DNA of 34,923 bases from an uncultured Prevotellaceae bacterium (GCA_902770845.1 CACXUV010000070.1:1-34923); one strand, 5' to 3'. Positions 7,792 through 16,165 are shown, counted from the stretch's first letter. Notes: a model not told the origin generated them from the letters alone. Numbers and translations are program-made.

Positions 7792-8675
7792 GGGCGTGTC
7801 AGCGTTAGATAACTCAGTAGAGCAGCTTCTTCGTTGGGCAGACAGTGCAGCGTGTAAACTGGAACCGACTCCACAATGCGGGTAATGGTGTCGCACAGGT
7901 TGTTGTAGATGGCACAGTCCCACTTCATAGAGGAACAGGCAGGCAGCAGCGATGCAAAAGCCTGTATAGAAGACAGTCTTTCAATGCTGTTTTGCGTGGC
8001 ACGTTCTATACGTGTCACGGCTCCCAGCAGTGCTTTCTGCTGGCGGTAGCATGGCGTTTTTCCACTCCAAGGCGAACCGTATATGTAGGTTTTATGATCA
8101 ATGATTCGCACAATGGGGTTGTCGTCGTTCAGGAGTTCGCAGCCATCAATGTGTTTGGTCCATAAACTGGTGTGGGTGCTTTTTCCCGTGCCACTGGGGG
8201 CAATGAAGGGATAGCCAATGCCCTGATGGAGAACACACGACGCATGTAATAATAAGGTGTGATGAAAAGAACTGGCAAAAGCATAAATGAGCATGAGCGC
8301 ATTGTTCAGTCCAAAACTGCGCATGGTGCTATTTCCTCTCAGCGCACAGGCGCAAACAGAGAAAGTCTTGTTGCAGATGAGCAGACAGCAGTTGGCTCCA
8401 CACTGATTGCGAATCACGTACTGATAGCCTCCGTTGGGCAGCAAATAGACCAAAGTGTTGCCATTGCCTGTATCAAATTTTCGAAGCATCTGACCGTCTT
8501 CTATGGGTTGCAACATGTCATCTACAGTCAGTTCAAACAAGCGCTCGCCTTCTGTGTCTGTTGCGAAGACGCAGAAGGATGGCAAAAGGTCGATTGCGTT
8601 ATTGGCCGTTGACTCTTTGAAAATGATGTCAAAGCAGTGGTTGCCCACACAGAAACTGTGTTTCCTACTTTTCAC
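7776..8675 (-). CDS. HPr-kinase/phosphorylase-like P-loop protein
   Basis: A 299-residue protein. Residues 1-130 are a variable N-terminal half. The second half has LLLHASCVLHQGIGYPF, Walker A APSGTGKST at 159-167, LLNDDNPIVR near 181-190 and GSPWSGKTPCYRQ near 200-212. These are the motifs of HprK-like kinases that accompany PqqD proteins in lasso-peptide and related clusters, where some phosphorylate a peptide. True HprK phosphorylates a serine of HPr; its N-terminal domain and signature are not seen here. The start is GTG at 8675, overlapping the upstream secreted-protein gene by 11 nt. Several Cys in residues 92-110 (QCGANCCLLICNKTFSVCAC) are unusual for a cytoplasmic protein. The substrate is unknown. 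Confidence 0.78.
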   Translation of the reverse strand: MKSRKHSFCVGNHCFDIIFKESTANNAIDLLPSFCVFATDTEGERLFELTVDDMLQPIEDGQMLRKFDTGNGNTLVYLLPNGGYQYVIRNQCGANCCLLICNKTFSVCACALRGNSTMRSFGLNNALMLIYAFASSFHHTLLLHASCVLHQGIGYPFIAPSGTGKSTHTSLWTKHIDGCELLNDDNPIVRIIDHKTYIYGSPWSGKTPCYRQQKALLGAVTRIERATQNSIERLSSIQAFASLLPACSSMKWDCAIYNNLCDTITRIVESVPVYTLHCLPNEEAALLSYLTLTRPCPAK

Positions 8676-9153
8676 TCTTGCGATTCTGCTTGGCCCTCAC
8701 CTTAGGTTCTGTTTCCGTTTCATCGTTTTCGAAAGCAAGTGCAGTCGGCTTGAAGTGGAATTGCCCATTCTCGATGTATCGAATATCGAAGCGTGTTGCC
8801 CCATTCTTCGCTGGGCCGTAGAGTTTCTTGGTCTTTAAATAGAGCTTTTCAAGTTTTGCGCGGCTCTTGTTGAAGAACACTACACAGGTGCGCCCTGGCA
8901 TGGCTTGCGTGCCCAGATAGTTCCTCAATTGATGCGAGTACAGTTCCCTTCCCAAGAGGAAGTTGTTCTTTGTCTCCAGCCACACAGAGTCAACTTCCTG
9001 TACTTCAGTGAAATGCACAATGGTGTCGTTGAAGGAGGCGGCAAGGCCAAACAAATACATTTTTGGCGTTTTCACTCGTTTGGCCTGGACCGAACCTACG
9101 GTCAGCAGGCATAGAAATAATACGATTGCAATTCGATAAAAAAGTTTATTCAT
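8665..9153 (-). CDS. Secreted hypothetical protein of the rpoD operon
   Basis: A 162-residue protein with a cleavable signal peptide ([17 protein letters not shown], probable cut before KRVKTPK). The mature part is about 138 residues and basic, with [50 protein letters not shown] and a charged C-terminal tail ending NRKSEK. From memory, similar small secreted proteins with the FG-ASF-DT pattern occur in Bacteroidales, all without known function. The start ATG overlaps the rpoD stop as ATGA, so translation is probably coupled to the sigma factor. It is the only exported product of the operon, so it is a candidate client of the peptidase, kinase and PqqD genes behind it; that is inference. Confidence 0.7.
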   Translation of the reverse strand: MNKLFYRIAIVLFLCLLTVGSVQAKRVKTPKMYLFGLAASFNDTIVHFTEVQEVDSVWLETKNNFLLGRELYSHQLRNYLGTQAMPGRTCVVFFNKSRAKLEKLYLKTKKLYGPAKNGATRFDIRYIENGQFHFKPTALAFENDETETEPKVRAKQNRKSEK

Positions 9154-10013
9154 TGTCCTAAATAAGTTTTCAACATTTTGTTTTGAGTGCTTTCGCGCAG
9201 TCTTCTGATGGCTTTTTCCTTGATTTGCCTCACTCTTTCGCGAGTCAGTCCGTGTTTAGCTCCAATCTCGTCGAGTGTCAGTTCGGGTTCGTCAATGCCG
9301 AAATAGGCTTTGATGATGCTGCGTTCCCTCTCGTTCAGCACCTTCAGTGCGGTGTTTATTTCGGCCCGTAGCGATTCTGTTACCAACTGTTTGTCGGCCG
9401 TGGGCGAATCGTCGTTCACCAGCACATCGAGCAGCGAATTGTCTTCACCTTCGGCAAAGGGCGCATCTACCGAGATATGATGGTTGCTCACATTCAAGGC
9501 TGCGTCAATTTTATCTTCAGGCAGGTCTATGTGTTCGGAAATTTCTTCTGCTGAAGGTCTGCGCTCGTTTTCCTGCTCAAATTTGTTGAGAATACGATTG
9601 ATCTTGTTGACCGAGCCCACCTGATTGAGTGGAAATCGCACGATGCGGCTTTGCTCGGCAATGGCTTGCAGGATGCTTTGACGTATCCACCACACGGCAT
9701 AGGAAATGAACTTGAAACCGCGTGTCTCGTCGAAACGCTCAGCGGCTTTGATCAGTCCTAAGTTGCCTTCATTAATCAGGTCTGGCAGGCTCAGTCCCTG
9801 ATTCTGATATTGTTTGGCCACCGACACCACAAAACGCAGGTTGGCTTTTGTCAGTCGCTCCAGAGCTTTGCGGTCGCCTTTGCGTATGCGCTGTGCCAGT
9901 TCTACCTCTTCTTCAACACCAACCAGTTTTTCCTTGCCAATCTCTTGCAGATATTTGTCAAGCGATTCGCTCTCCCTGTTGGTAATCGATTTTGTGATTT
10001 TCAGTTGCCTCAT
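9150..10013 (-). CDS. rpoD: Primary RNA polymerase sigma factor (Bacteroidota RpoD/SigA type)
   Basis: A 287-residue group 1 sigma factor. Region 1.1 is missing, as is usual in this phylum. Region 1.2 is [20 protein letters not shown]. Region 2 has [42 protein letters not shown] and [20 protein letters not shown]. Region 3 is [16 protein letters not shown], and region 4 ends with [20 protein letters not shown] and [10 protein letters not shown] chose ATG 10013 because [20 protein letters not shown] is the standard family start; ATG 10019 is two codons earlier, and any start before 10033 would precede the promoter's transcription start. It heads a five-gene overlapping operon. The promoters seen in this window fit what this factor is known to recognise. 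Confidence 0.95.
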   Translation of the reverse strand: MRQLKITKSITNRESESLDKYLQEIGKEKLVGVEEEVELAQRIRKGDRKALERLTKANLRFVVSVAKQYQNQGLSLPDLINEGNLGLIKAAERFDETRGFKFISYAVWWIRQSILQAIAEQSRIVRFPLNQVGSVNKINRILNKFEQENERRPSAEEISEHIDLPEDKIDAALNVSNHHISVDAPFAEGEDNSLLDVLVNDDSPTADKQLVTESLRAEINTALKVLNERERSIIKAYFGIDEPELTLDEIGAKHGLTRERVRQIKEKAIRRLRESTQNKMLKTYLGQ

Positions 10014-10039
10014 GGTCATACTATTAATTATGGTAAATG

Positions 10040-10071
10040 CAAAATTACTGGATTTTGGTGTAATAGCCAAA
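10040..10071 (-). promoter_or_regulatory. Promoter of the rpoD operon
   Basis: Read leftward: TTTG (10068-10071), 20 nt, TAATTTTG (10040-10047). Both boxes and the spacing fit the Bacteroidota consensus. Transcription should start near 10033, leaving a leader of about 15-20 nt. The rest of the 10014-10325 gap holds the divergent leuA promoter and an isolated CCACGTGG palindrome at 10123-10130. Confidence 0.75.
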
Positions 10072-10215
10072 CTTTTTCAGGAAAAAGTGCAGATGTAATT
10101 CTCTTTTTCCTACTTAATCACGCCACGTGGGCATGATTTCGTGATGAATTGTGATGCTTTTGGATTGAGATATGTCAATTTGAAGCTCAAAAACGCAAAA
10201 AAACTACAATTTATT

Positions 10216-10245
10216 CTTGCTGTTGCTTGAAATATTATAAATTTG
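10216..10245 (+). promoter_or_regulatory. Probable promoter of leuACD
   Basis: TAAATTTG (10238-10245) fits TAnnTTTG. CTTG at 10216-10219, 18 nt upstream, is an imperfect -33 box. The predicted leader is about 70-75 nt before the leuA ATG. I see no leader peptide with a run of Leu codons and no obvious attenuator hairpin in it. Confidence 0.5.
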
Positions 10246-10325
10246 CACTTCCAACGATTGTATTTCGGTACATAACACAAAACAAATCAGACATATTTTA
10301 TATTCAGATTTAATCAAGCAAAAAA

Positions 10326-11828
10326 ATGAACGACAGACTGTACATTTTTGATACTACGCTTCGCGACGGTGAGCAAGTGCCTGGCTGTCAGCTGAACACG
10401 ATTGAGAAGATTCAGGTGGCAAAGGCATTGGAGCAATTGGGCGTAGACGTGATTGAGGCAGGTTTCCCTGTTTCCTCTCCAGGCGACTTCAACTCGGTGA
10501 TTGAGATTTCAAAGGCTGTTACGTGGCCCACGATCTGTGCACTGACCCGTGCGGTTCAGCGCGATATTGATGTGGCAGCCGAAGCCTTGCAGTATGCCAA
10601 GCATAAGCGCATTCACACCGGCATTGGCACCAGCGATGAGCACATCAAATACAAATTCAACTCCACTCGCGAGGAAATCATTGAGCGTGCAGTTGCTGCC
10701 GTGAAATATGCCAAGAAATATGTCGACGACATTGAGTTCTATGCCGAAGATGCCGGGCGCACCGACAATGAGTATTTGGCACGCGTGGTAGAAGCTGTGA
10801 TCAAGGCCGGTGCCACGGTCGTGAATATTCCAGACACCACGGGCTATTGCTTGCCGCTTGAGTTCGGAGAGAAGATTAAATATCTGAAAGAGCATGTCGA
10901 CGGCATCGACCGTGCCATTATTTCCACCCACTGCCACAACGACCTGGGTATGGCCACGGCCAACACGCTGGAGGGCGTGCTCAACGGAGCCCGGCAAGTG
11001 GAAGTGACCATCAATGGTATTGGCGAGCGTGCTGGAAATACATCGCTTGAGGAGATTGCCATGATTCTGAAGTGCCACAAAGGAATTAACATCGACACCA
11101 ACATCAATACTACCAAAATATATCCCACCTCGCGCATGGTCTCGTCGCTGATGAACATGCCTGTTCAGCCCAACAAGGCCATCGTGGGGCGCAATGCTTT
11201 TGCCCATTCAAGTGGCATTCATCAGGACGGTGTGCTGAAGAACGTGCACACCTATGAAATTATCGACCCAAAGGATGTGGGCATCGACGACAATTCCATT
11301 GTGCTCACCGCTCGCAGTGGGCGCGCTGCTTTGAAGCATCGGCTGCATGTGAACGGTGTGGAATTATCGGAAGAGAAACTCGACAAGGTGTATGAAAAAT
11401 TCCTGGAACTGGCCGATCAGAAGAAAGAGGTGAACGATGGCGACGTGCTGATGTTGGCTGGAGCCGACACTGCCGACCAGCATGCCGTGCGGCTCGACTT
11501 CCTGCAGGTCACTACGGGCAAGGGCGTGAAGAGCGTGGCTTCCATTGGGCTTGACATCAGTGGCCAGAAATTTGAGGCTGCTTCCTCGGGCAATGGTCCT
11601 GTGGACGCTGCCATCAGGGCTCTGAAAAAAATCATTATGAAGCAAATGACGCTGAAGGAGTTCACCATTCAGGCCATCTCGAAGGGCAGTGACGATGTGG
11701 GTAAGGTCCACATGCAGGTGGAATACAATGGTCAGATGTACTATGGCTTTGGTGCCAATACCGATATTGTTACTGCTTCGGTTGAGGCATATATTGACTG
11801 TATTAACAAATTCAAGAAAAGCGAATGA
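10326..11828 (+). CDS. leuA: 2-isopropylmalate synthase
   Basis: A 500-residue LeuA, first enzyme of leucine synthesis, joining acetyl-CoA and 2-oxoisovalerate. The catalytic TIM barrel opens with [19 protein letters not shown]. The divalent-metal site is [20 protein letters not shown], followed by [20 protein letters not shown]. The linker motif [20 protein letters not shown] comes next. The C-terminal LeuA dimer domain, which binds leucine for feedback control, starts around residue 385 and includes [20 protein letters not shown]. Start ATG 10326 is the family start. The stop overlaps leuC as ATGA. It heads the leuA-leuC-leuD operon. Confidence 0.95.
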   Translation: MNDRLYIFDTTLRDGEQVPGCQLNTIEKIQVAKALEQLGVDVIEAGFPVSSPGDFNSVIEISKAVTWPTICALTRAVQRDIDVAAEALQYAKHKRIHTGIGTSDEHIKYKFNSTREEIIERAVAAVKYAKKYVDDIEFYAEDAGRTDNEYLARVVEAVIKAGATVVNIPDTTGYCLPLEFGEKIKYLKEHVDGIDRAIISTHCHNDLGMATANTLEGVLNGARQVEVTINGIGERAGNTSLEEIAMILKCHKGINIDTNINTTKIYPTSRMVSSLMNMPVQPNKAIVGRNAFAHSSGIHQDGVLKNVHTYEIIDPKDVGIDDNSIVLTARSGRAALKHRLHVNGVELSEEKLDKVYEKFLELADQKKEVNDGDVLMLAGADTADQHAVRLDFLQVTTGKGVKSVASIGLDISGQKFEAASSGNGPVDAAIRALKKIIMKQMTLKEFTIQAISKGSDDVGKVHMQVEYNGQMYYGFGANTDIVTASVEAYIDCINKFKKSE

Positions 11829-13201
11829 ACACACTCTTTGACAAAATCTGGGATGCACACGTAGTGCAACAAGTGTATGATGGTCCCACTCAGTTATACA
11901 TAGACCGGCTTTATTGCCATGAGGTTACATCGCCGCAAGCGTTCGACGGTATGCGAGCCCGTGGCCTGCAGTGCTTCCGTCCAGAGCGCATCTATTGCAT
12001 GCCCGACCACAATACACCCACCCACGACCAAGACAAGCCCATTGAAGACCCCGTGTCGAAAAAGCAAGTAGACACGCTGGAACGCAATGCCCGTGAGTTT
12101 GGCTTGACCCACTTTGGCATGATGTCGAAGGATAATGGTATCATTCATGTGGTTGGCCCAGAGAAAGGGCTTTCTCTTCCGGGCATGACCATCGTGTGTG
12201 GCGACTCTCACACCTCTACTCATGGCGCTATGGGGGCCGTGGCTTTTGGCATTGGCACCAGCGAGGTGGAGATGGTCATGGCCAGCCAGTGCATCTTGCA
12301 GCAGAAGCCTAAGTCCATGCGTATCAGCATCAACGGAAAGTTGGGTAGGGGAGTGACGGCCAAAGACGTGGCCCTCTATCTCATGTCGCAGCTCACTACC
12401 AGCGGTGCCACAGGTTACTTCGTGGAATACAGTGGCGATGTGGTTAGAAACATGTCGATGGAAGGGCGCCTTACGTTGTGCAACCTTTCTATCGAAATGG
12501 GTGCCCGTGGTGGATTCATTGCTCCCGACGAGACCACCTTTGATTATATAAAAGGACGCGAATATGCCCCCAAGGGCGAGGCTTGGGACAAGGCCGTTGC
12601 CTATTGGCGAACGCTCAAGAGCGACAGCAATGCCGTGTTCGATAAAGAACTGGTATTCAATGCAGAAGATATTGAACCACGCATCACTTATGGAACCAAT
12701 CCTGGGATGGGCATCGGCATTACAGAGAAGCTGCCTGGTCAGGGTGATGCCAACTTTGAAAAGGCTCTTGCCTATATGGGCTTCAAATCTGGAGAAGAAC
12801 TGTTGGGCAAGAAGATTGATTATGTGTTTCTTGGTGCCTGCACCAATGGCAGAATAGAGGATTTCCGTGCTTTTGCTTCGATTGCGAAAGGTCGCAAGAA
12901 GGCAGACGATGTGGTGGTCTGGCTGGTGCCCGGCTCATGGGCTGTTGACAAGCAGATACGCGAAGAAGGTCTCGACAAAATTCTGGCAGAAGCAGGCTTC
13001 GAGATTCGACAGCCAGGCTGTTCGGCTTGTTTGGCTATGAACGACGATAAGGTGCCGGCTGGAAAGTATTGCGTCTCTACATCGAATCGTAACTTCGAAG
13101 GACGACAGGGGCCAGGGGCACGCACCATACTTTGTTCGCCACTCACTGCGGCTGCAGCAGCTGTGACAGGGGTGATCACTGATCCCCGACAACTGATATG
13201 A
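11825..13201 (+). CDS. leuC: 3-isopropylmalate dehydratase large subunit
   Basis: A 458-residue aconitase-family subunit that, with LeuD, isomerises 2- to 3-isopropylmalate. The 4Fe-4S ligand cysteines are visible in [32 protein letters not shown] and [11 protein letters not shown]. Further family landmarks are [28 protein letters not shown] and [20 protein letters not shown]. The length and both ends match the family. Its ATG overlaps the leuA stop by 4 nt. About 150 bp of A/T-rich sequence with a tandem repeat separates it from leuD, an unusually long gap for a two-subunit enzyme. Confidence 0.95.
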   Translation: MNTLFDKIWDAHVVQQVYDGPTQLYIDRLYCHEVTSPQAFDGMRARGLQCFRPERIYCMPDHNTPTHDQDKPIEDPVSKKQVDTLERNAREFGLTHFGMMSKDNGIIHVVGPEKGLSLPGMTIVCGDSHTSTHGAMGAVAFGIGTSEVEMVMASQCILQQKPKSMRISINGKLGRGVTAKDVALYLMSQLTTSGATGYFVEYSGDVVRNMSMEGRLTLCNLSIEMGARGGFIAPDETTFDYIKGREYAPKGEAWDKAVAYWRTLKSDSNAVFDKELVFNAEDIEPRITYGTNPGMGIGITEKLPGQGDANFEKALAYMGFKSGEELLGKKIDYVFLGACTNGRIEDFRAFASIAKGRKKADDVVVWLVPGSWAVDKQIREEGLDKILAEAGFEIRQPGCSACLAMNDDKVPAGKYCVSTSNRNFEGRQGPGARTILCSPLTAAAAAVTGVITDPRQLI

Positions 13202-13202
13202 G

Positions 13203-13264
13203 ACATAAGAACGTTTTTAGACATAATAACATAAGAACGTTTTTAGACATAATAACATAAGAAC
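13203..13264 (+). repeat. 26-nt tandem repeat between leuC and leuD (about 2.4 copies)
   Basis: A 26-nt unit beginning ACATAAGAACG and ending AGACATAATA occurs exactly at 13203-13228 and 13229-13254. A third copy is broken off after its first 10 nt (13255-13264). The first copy starts 2 nt after the leuC stop codon. The identity of the copies suggests a recent slippage duplication. Confidence 0.9.
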
Positions 13265-13301
13265 AATAATGATGTTCTTCTGTCTATCAATAATAATTTT
13301 G

Positions 13302-13311
13302 AAAAAAAAAA
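13302..13311 (+). other. A10 homopolymer where the leuD reading frame breaks
   Basis: Ten consecutive A follow TTG 13299-13301. The frame entering from ATG 13269 or TTG 13299 reaches the run one base out of register with leuD. With nine A it would read straight into the family-typical LeuD N-terminus. The frame that continues into leuD has a TGA stop at 13300-13302. Confidence 0.85.
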
Positions 13312-13347
13312 TTCAATATCATCACCTCTACCTGCGTTCCCCTTCCT

Positions 13348-13905
13348 TTGGAGAATGTAGATACAGACCAAATCATTCCTGCCCGTTTCCTGAAAGCCAC
13401 CGACAAGGAAGGCTTTGGCGAGAATCTCTTCCGCGATTGGCGTTACGACAAAGACGGCAATCCCATCAAGGACTTTGTGCTCAATGACCCCACCTATTCG
13501 GGATGTATCCTTGTTGCTGGCAAGAACTTCGGTTCGGGTTCGTCGCGAGAACATGCTGCCTGGGCCATCGCAGGCTATGGCTTTCGTGTGGTCATCAGCT
13601 CATTCTTTGCCGATATTCACAAAAACAACGAACTCAACAATTTCGTTCTTCCTGTTGTGGTCACAGAGTCCTTTCTTGCCGAGCTCTTTGACAGTATCCG
13701 TCAGGATCCCAAGACCGAAGTCGAAGTGGACTTGCCTCGTCAGACAGTAACCAACAAAGCCACTGGCCACAGTGAGCATTTCGACATCAATGGTTACAAG
13801 AAACACTGTTTGATGAATGGCCTCGACGACATAGACTTTCTGGTGGAAAACCAGCAGAAGACTGTTGCGTGGGAAAAAAATTCAACCGTAGAATGTTTTT
13901 CTTAA
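13348..13905 (+). CDS. leuD: 3-isopropylmalate dehydratase small subunit, apparent frameshift at its 5' end
   Basis: Partner subunit of LeuC, contributing the substrate-binding swivel domain. The body is intact: ENVDTDQIIPARFLKA, GFGENLFRDWRY, the signature LVAGKNFGSGSSREHAAWAI, ISSFFADIHKNNELNN, LPVVV and FDINGYKKHCLMNGLDDIDF. Homology clearly begins earlier than this TTG: the same frame upstream reads KKKFNIITSTCVPLPLENVD from 13303, the usual LeuD N-terminus. It has no ordinary start there because TGA sits at 13300-13302 and the possible starts (ATG 13269, ATG 13272, TTG 13299) lie in the other frame across an A10 run. So the true gene is either frameshifted, rescued by slippage, or affected by a sequence error. 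The C-terminus has a few extra residues (NSTVECFS). Confidence 0.8.
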   Translation: MENVDTDQIIPARFLKATDKEGFGENLFRDWRYDKDGNPIKDFVLNDPTYSGCILVAGKNFGSGSSREHAAWAIAGYGFRVVISSFFADIHKNNELNNFVLPVVVTESFLAELFDSIRQDPKTEVEVDLPRQTVTNKATGHSEHFDINGYKKHCLMNGLDDIDFLVENQQKTVAWEKNSTVECFS

Positions 13906-13988
13906 CGATGCCCTGCTTATTGCCAATTTCGTACCAACATTTTTTGCATGTTGCTTATGAAAAATCTTTACAACTGCCCTTCTGAGAT

Positions 13989-14043
13989 TCGCTCAAAAGT
14001 CAGCAACACCTAATCGGCATCAGAATTTGCGAGTTTTGAGCGA
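13989..14043. repeat. Spaced 10-bp inverted repeat after leuD
   Basis: TCGCTCAAAA (13989-13998) is the reverse complement of TTTTGAGCGA (14034-14043), with 35 nt between them. A second nearby pair is AACACCT (14005-14011) and AGGTGTT (14077-14083). The pairs interlock rather than nest, so they do not form one simple hairpin. This lies in the 13906-14597 stretch that holds no credible gene. Confidence 0.5.
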
Positions 14044-14131
14044 CTTTCGTCTGTTCTGTATAACCTGCTGATAATCAGGTGTTAGCAAAAGGTAGGACGT
14101 AAGACGGATTGCACCCACAGCCCGTCTGAAT

Positions 14132-14174
14132 TGCAACGGAGGCCCCATTACAGTGCAATGGGGCCTCCGTTGCA
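14132..14174. repeat. Perfect 18-bp inverted repeat (long hairpin)
   Basis: The arm at 14132-14149 begins TGCAACGGAGG and ends CCCCATT. It is exactly complementary to the arm at 14157-14174, with a 7-nt loop. The two arms are also the first two units of the 22-nt repeat array, one in each relative orientation of their near-palindromic core. No T-run follows, so it is not a standard intrinsic terminator. Confidence 0.85.
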
Positions 14175-14331
14175 TATCAACGAGGGCCCCGTTGCACCAT
14201 AACGAGGACGCCATTGCATACAAACCGAGGTCCCGTTGTGTGCATTTGGCGCCCGGCAAGTGCCATAGATGGGCCCGACAAGTGCCATAGATGGGCCCGG
14301 CAAGTGCCATAGATAGGCCCGACAAGTGCCT
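14132..14331. repeat. 22-nt-period tandem repeat array between leuD and the second leuA
   Basis: Five degenerate units with starts at 14134, 14156, 14178, 14200 and about 14223 follow the pattern AACGAGG-GCCCC-GTTGCA. They are followed at 14249, 14271, 14293 and 14315 by units close to GGGCCCGACAAGTGCCATAG, the last one partial. Both halves share the 22-nt period, a GGGCCC-type core and a TGC(A)CCAT-like end, so they probably derive from one array. Units abut without unique spacers. The rest of the 13906-14597 stretch shows the spaced inverted repeat and a promoter, but no credible gene. Confidence 0.8.
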
Positions 14332-14537
14332 TCAGCCATTCCCAAAGCAGGTTGTTAAGGGTGCAAAACAGGCGGAAAAGGGGTTTTCGCTTTCTATTTT
14401 AGCATTTTCCAGAAAGCTTTTTTCTATGAATTATTTTTACAGGCTGCGTGGAAAAGAGATTCAACCTGTACGGTTGCCATCTATTTTATCCTCCACATTT
14501 TCCACACCTTCCATTTTCTTCATTACTTGTGTTTTTT

Positions 14538-14569
14538 TTTGGCGGTTCACTGTTTTATTTGTACCTTTG
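14538..14569 (+). promoter_or_regulatory. Promoter of the second leuA - malQ - phosphatase operon
   Basis: TTTG (14538-14541), 20 nt, TACCTTTG (14562-14569): full match to the Bacteroidota consensus with ideal spacing. The expected start is near 14576, about 22 nt before the ATG at 14598. Confidence 0.75.
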
Positions 14570-14597
14570 CGGAACAAAACTATCGTAGACTGAAGAA

Positions 14598-16157
14598 ATG
14601 GAAACGAACAAAGAAGTGAAGAGCCATCAGCGGCTGTCGCCCTACGTGGAGATTATGGACTCCACATTGCGCGATGGCGAGCAAACCAGTGGCGTGAGTT
14701 TTCTTCCCCACGAGAAGCTGATGATTGCACGCATGCTTCTGCGCGACCTGAACGTAGATCGCATTGAGGTGGCTTCGGCTCGCGTGAGCGAAGGCGAGAA
14801 AGAAGCGGTGAAGATGATTTGTCGCTATGCACGGCAGATAGACAAGATAGACTGCGTTGAAGTGCTGGGCTTTGTTGATGGTCACACATCGGTGGACTGG
14901 ATTGTAGATGCTGGGGCGAGCACGCTGAACCTGCTGGCAAAGGGCTCGCTGAAGCACTGTCGTGAACAGCTGAAGAAGACTCCGGAAGAGCACATTGCCG
15001 ATATTAAGGCCGTGCTGGTCTATGCCCTGGAGCAAGGCGTGGGGGTGAACCTGTATCTGGAAGACTGGTCGAGCGGCATGAAGGACTCTCCCGAATATGT
15101 CTATCAATTGATGGACGCACTGGTCGATACGCCCATTCGCCGCTTCATGTTGCCCGACACGCTGGGCATTATGAATCCGTTGCAGGTAGTGGAGTATTTT
15201 CGTAAGATGCTGAAGCGCTATCCCGATGCCCACTTCGATTTCCATGCCCACAACGACTATGACCTGGCTGTGAGCAACTCGCTGGCTGCAGCACTGAGTG
15301 GTGCGCGTGGCCTGCATGTCACGGTGAACGGACTGGGCGAGCGCTGCGGCAATGCTCCCTTGAGCAGTGTGCAGGTGATTCTGAAGGATCAGTTCAATGC
15401 ACGCACCAATATCATAGAGGAAAAGCTGATGGACGTGAGCAAACTGGTGGAAAGCTATAGTGGCATTGCCATTGCTCCCAATCAGCCCATCATAGGCGAC
15501 AACGTGTTTACTCAGGTGGCTGGTGTTCATGCCGATGGCGACCAGAAAGGCGGACTCTATCACAACCCACTGGTGCCAGAAAGGTTTGGCCGTCGTCGAG
15601 AGTATGCCATGGGCAAGACCAGCGGTCGTGCCAACATTGCACGCAACCTGCAGGAACTGGGTCTTGAACTGACACCTGAGCAGACACAGCGCGTGACGCG
15701 CCGCATCACTGAACTGGGCGATCGCAAAGAGGTGGTGACGCAAGACGATTTGCCTTTCATTGTGAGCGATGTGCTGAAGCACGACGTCACGGAGGAGAAG
15801 GTGAAACTTGTGAGCTACCAGGTGTCGCTGGCCTACGGTCTGAAGCCATTGGCCAACGTGAAGGTCGACATCAACGGTCAGCAATACGAAGGCCATTCAT
15901 CGGGCGACGGCCAGTATGATGCTTTTGTCAAGGCTTTGCGCAAGATCTATCGTGAATATCTTGATCGCACCTTCCCCTTGCTGCAGAACTATGCAGTGAC
16001 CATTCCGCCTGGCGGTCGCACCGATGCCTTGGTGCAGACGGTGATTACATGGCAGATGGCCGATGGGCACCTGCTGCGCACCCGAGGGCTTGACGCCGAT
16101 CAGACGGAGGCTGCCATCAAGGCAACCATCAAGATGCTGAACATTATTGAAACATAA
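14598..16157 (+). CDS. LeuA-family acyltransferase (second 2-isopropylmalate or citramalate synthase)
   Basis: A 519-residue DRE-TIM metallolyase. The barrel has EIMDSTLRDGEQTSGVSFLP, the metal/substrate segment DFHAHNDYDLAVSNSLAAAL and HVTVNGLGERCGNAPLSSVQ. The C-terminal half carries the LeuA regulatory fold (VKVDINGQQYEGHSSGDGQY). It differs clearly from the leuA in the window (for example HAHNDYDLAVSN against [12 protein letters not shown]), so it is a paralog rather than a duplicate. In several Bacteroidota a second LeuA-like gene follows leuACD. Whether it makes citramalate for isoleucine or isopropylmalate cannot be decided by eye. It has its own promoter. malQ follows 8 nt after its stop. 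Confidence 0.85.
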   Translation: METNKEVKSHQRLSPYVEIMDSTLRDGEQTSGVSFLPHEKLMIARMLLRDLNVDRIEVASARVSEGEKEAVKMICRYARQIDKIDCVEVLGFVDGHTSVDWIVDAGASTLNLLAKGSLKHCREQLKKTPEEHIADIKAVLVYALEQGVGVNLYLEDWSSGMKDSPEYVYQLMDALVDTPIRRFMLPDTLGIMNPLQVVEYFRKMLKRYPDAHFDFHAHNDYDLAVSNSLAAALSGARGLHVTVNGLGERCGNAPLSSVQVILKDQFNARTNIIEEKLMDVSKLVESYSGIAIAPNQPIIGDNVFTQVAGVHADGDQKGGLYHNPLVPERFGRRREYAMGKTSGRANIARNLQELGLELTPEQTQRVTRRITELGDRKEVVTQDDLPFIVSDVLKHDVTEEKVKLVSYQVSLAYGLKPLANVKVDINGQQYEGHSSGDGQYDAFVKALRKIYREYLDRTFPLLQNYAVTIPPGGRTDALVQTVITWQMADGHLLRTRGLDADQTEAAIKATIKMLNIIET

Positions 16158-16165
16158 CGATCATT

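Noticed and set aside
10014-10070. In-frame upstream start extending RpoD by 19 residues
   Set aside because: It begins at the promoter boxes themselves; the standard Bacteroidota sigma factor begins MRQLKITKS at 10013.
10123-10130. CCACGTGG palindrome between rpoD and leuA
   Set aside because: An isolated 8-bp palindrome is expected by chance at this scale; not near enough to either promoter to argue for an operator.
14020-14325. Leftward ORF of 101 codons across the repeat array (repeating GPIYGTCRAHLWHLPG-like peptide)
   Set aside because: It is a by-product of the 22-nt repeats. A 22-nt period changes frame every unit, and the peptide has no family character.
14132-14331. Possible CRISPR array
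   Set aside because: Units abut with no unique spacers, the repeat is too short at 22 nt, and no cas gene is in the window.
14291-14593. Rightward ORF of 100 codons before the second leuA
   Set aside because: It runs through the repeat array and the promoter at 14538-14569, and its sequence is not protein-like.
14580-15896. Leftward ORF of 438 codons opposite the LeuA paralog
   Set aside because: It is the antisense shadow of a clear LeuA-family gene, rich in His and Gln as expected of such shadows, and has no recognisable domain.
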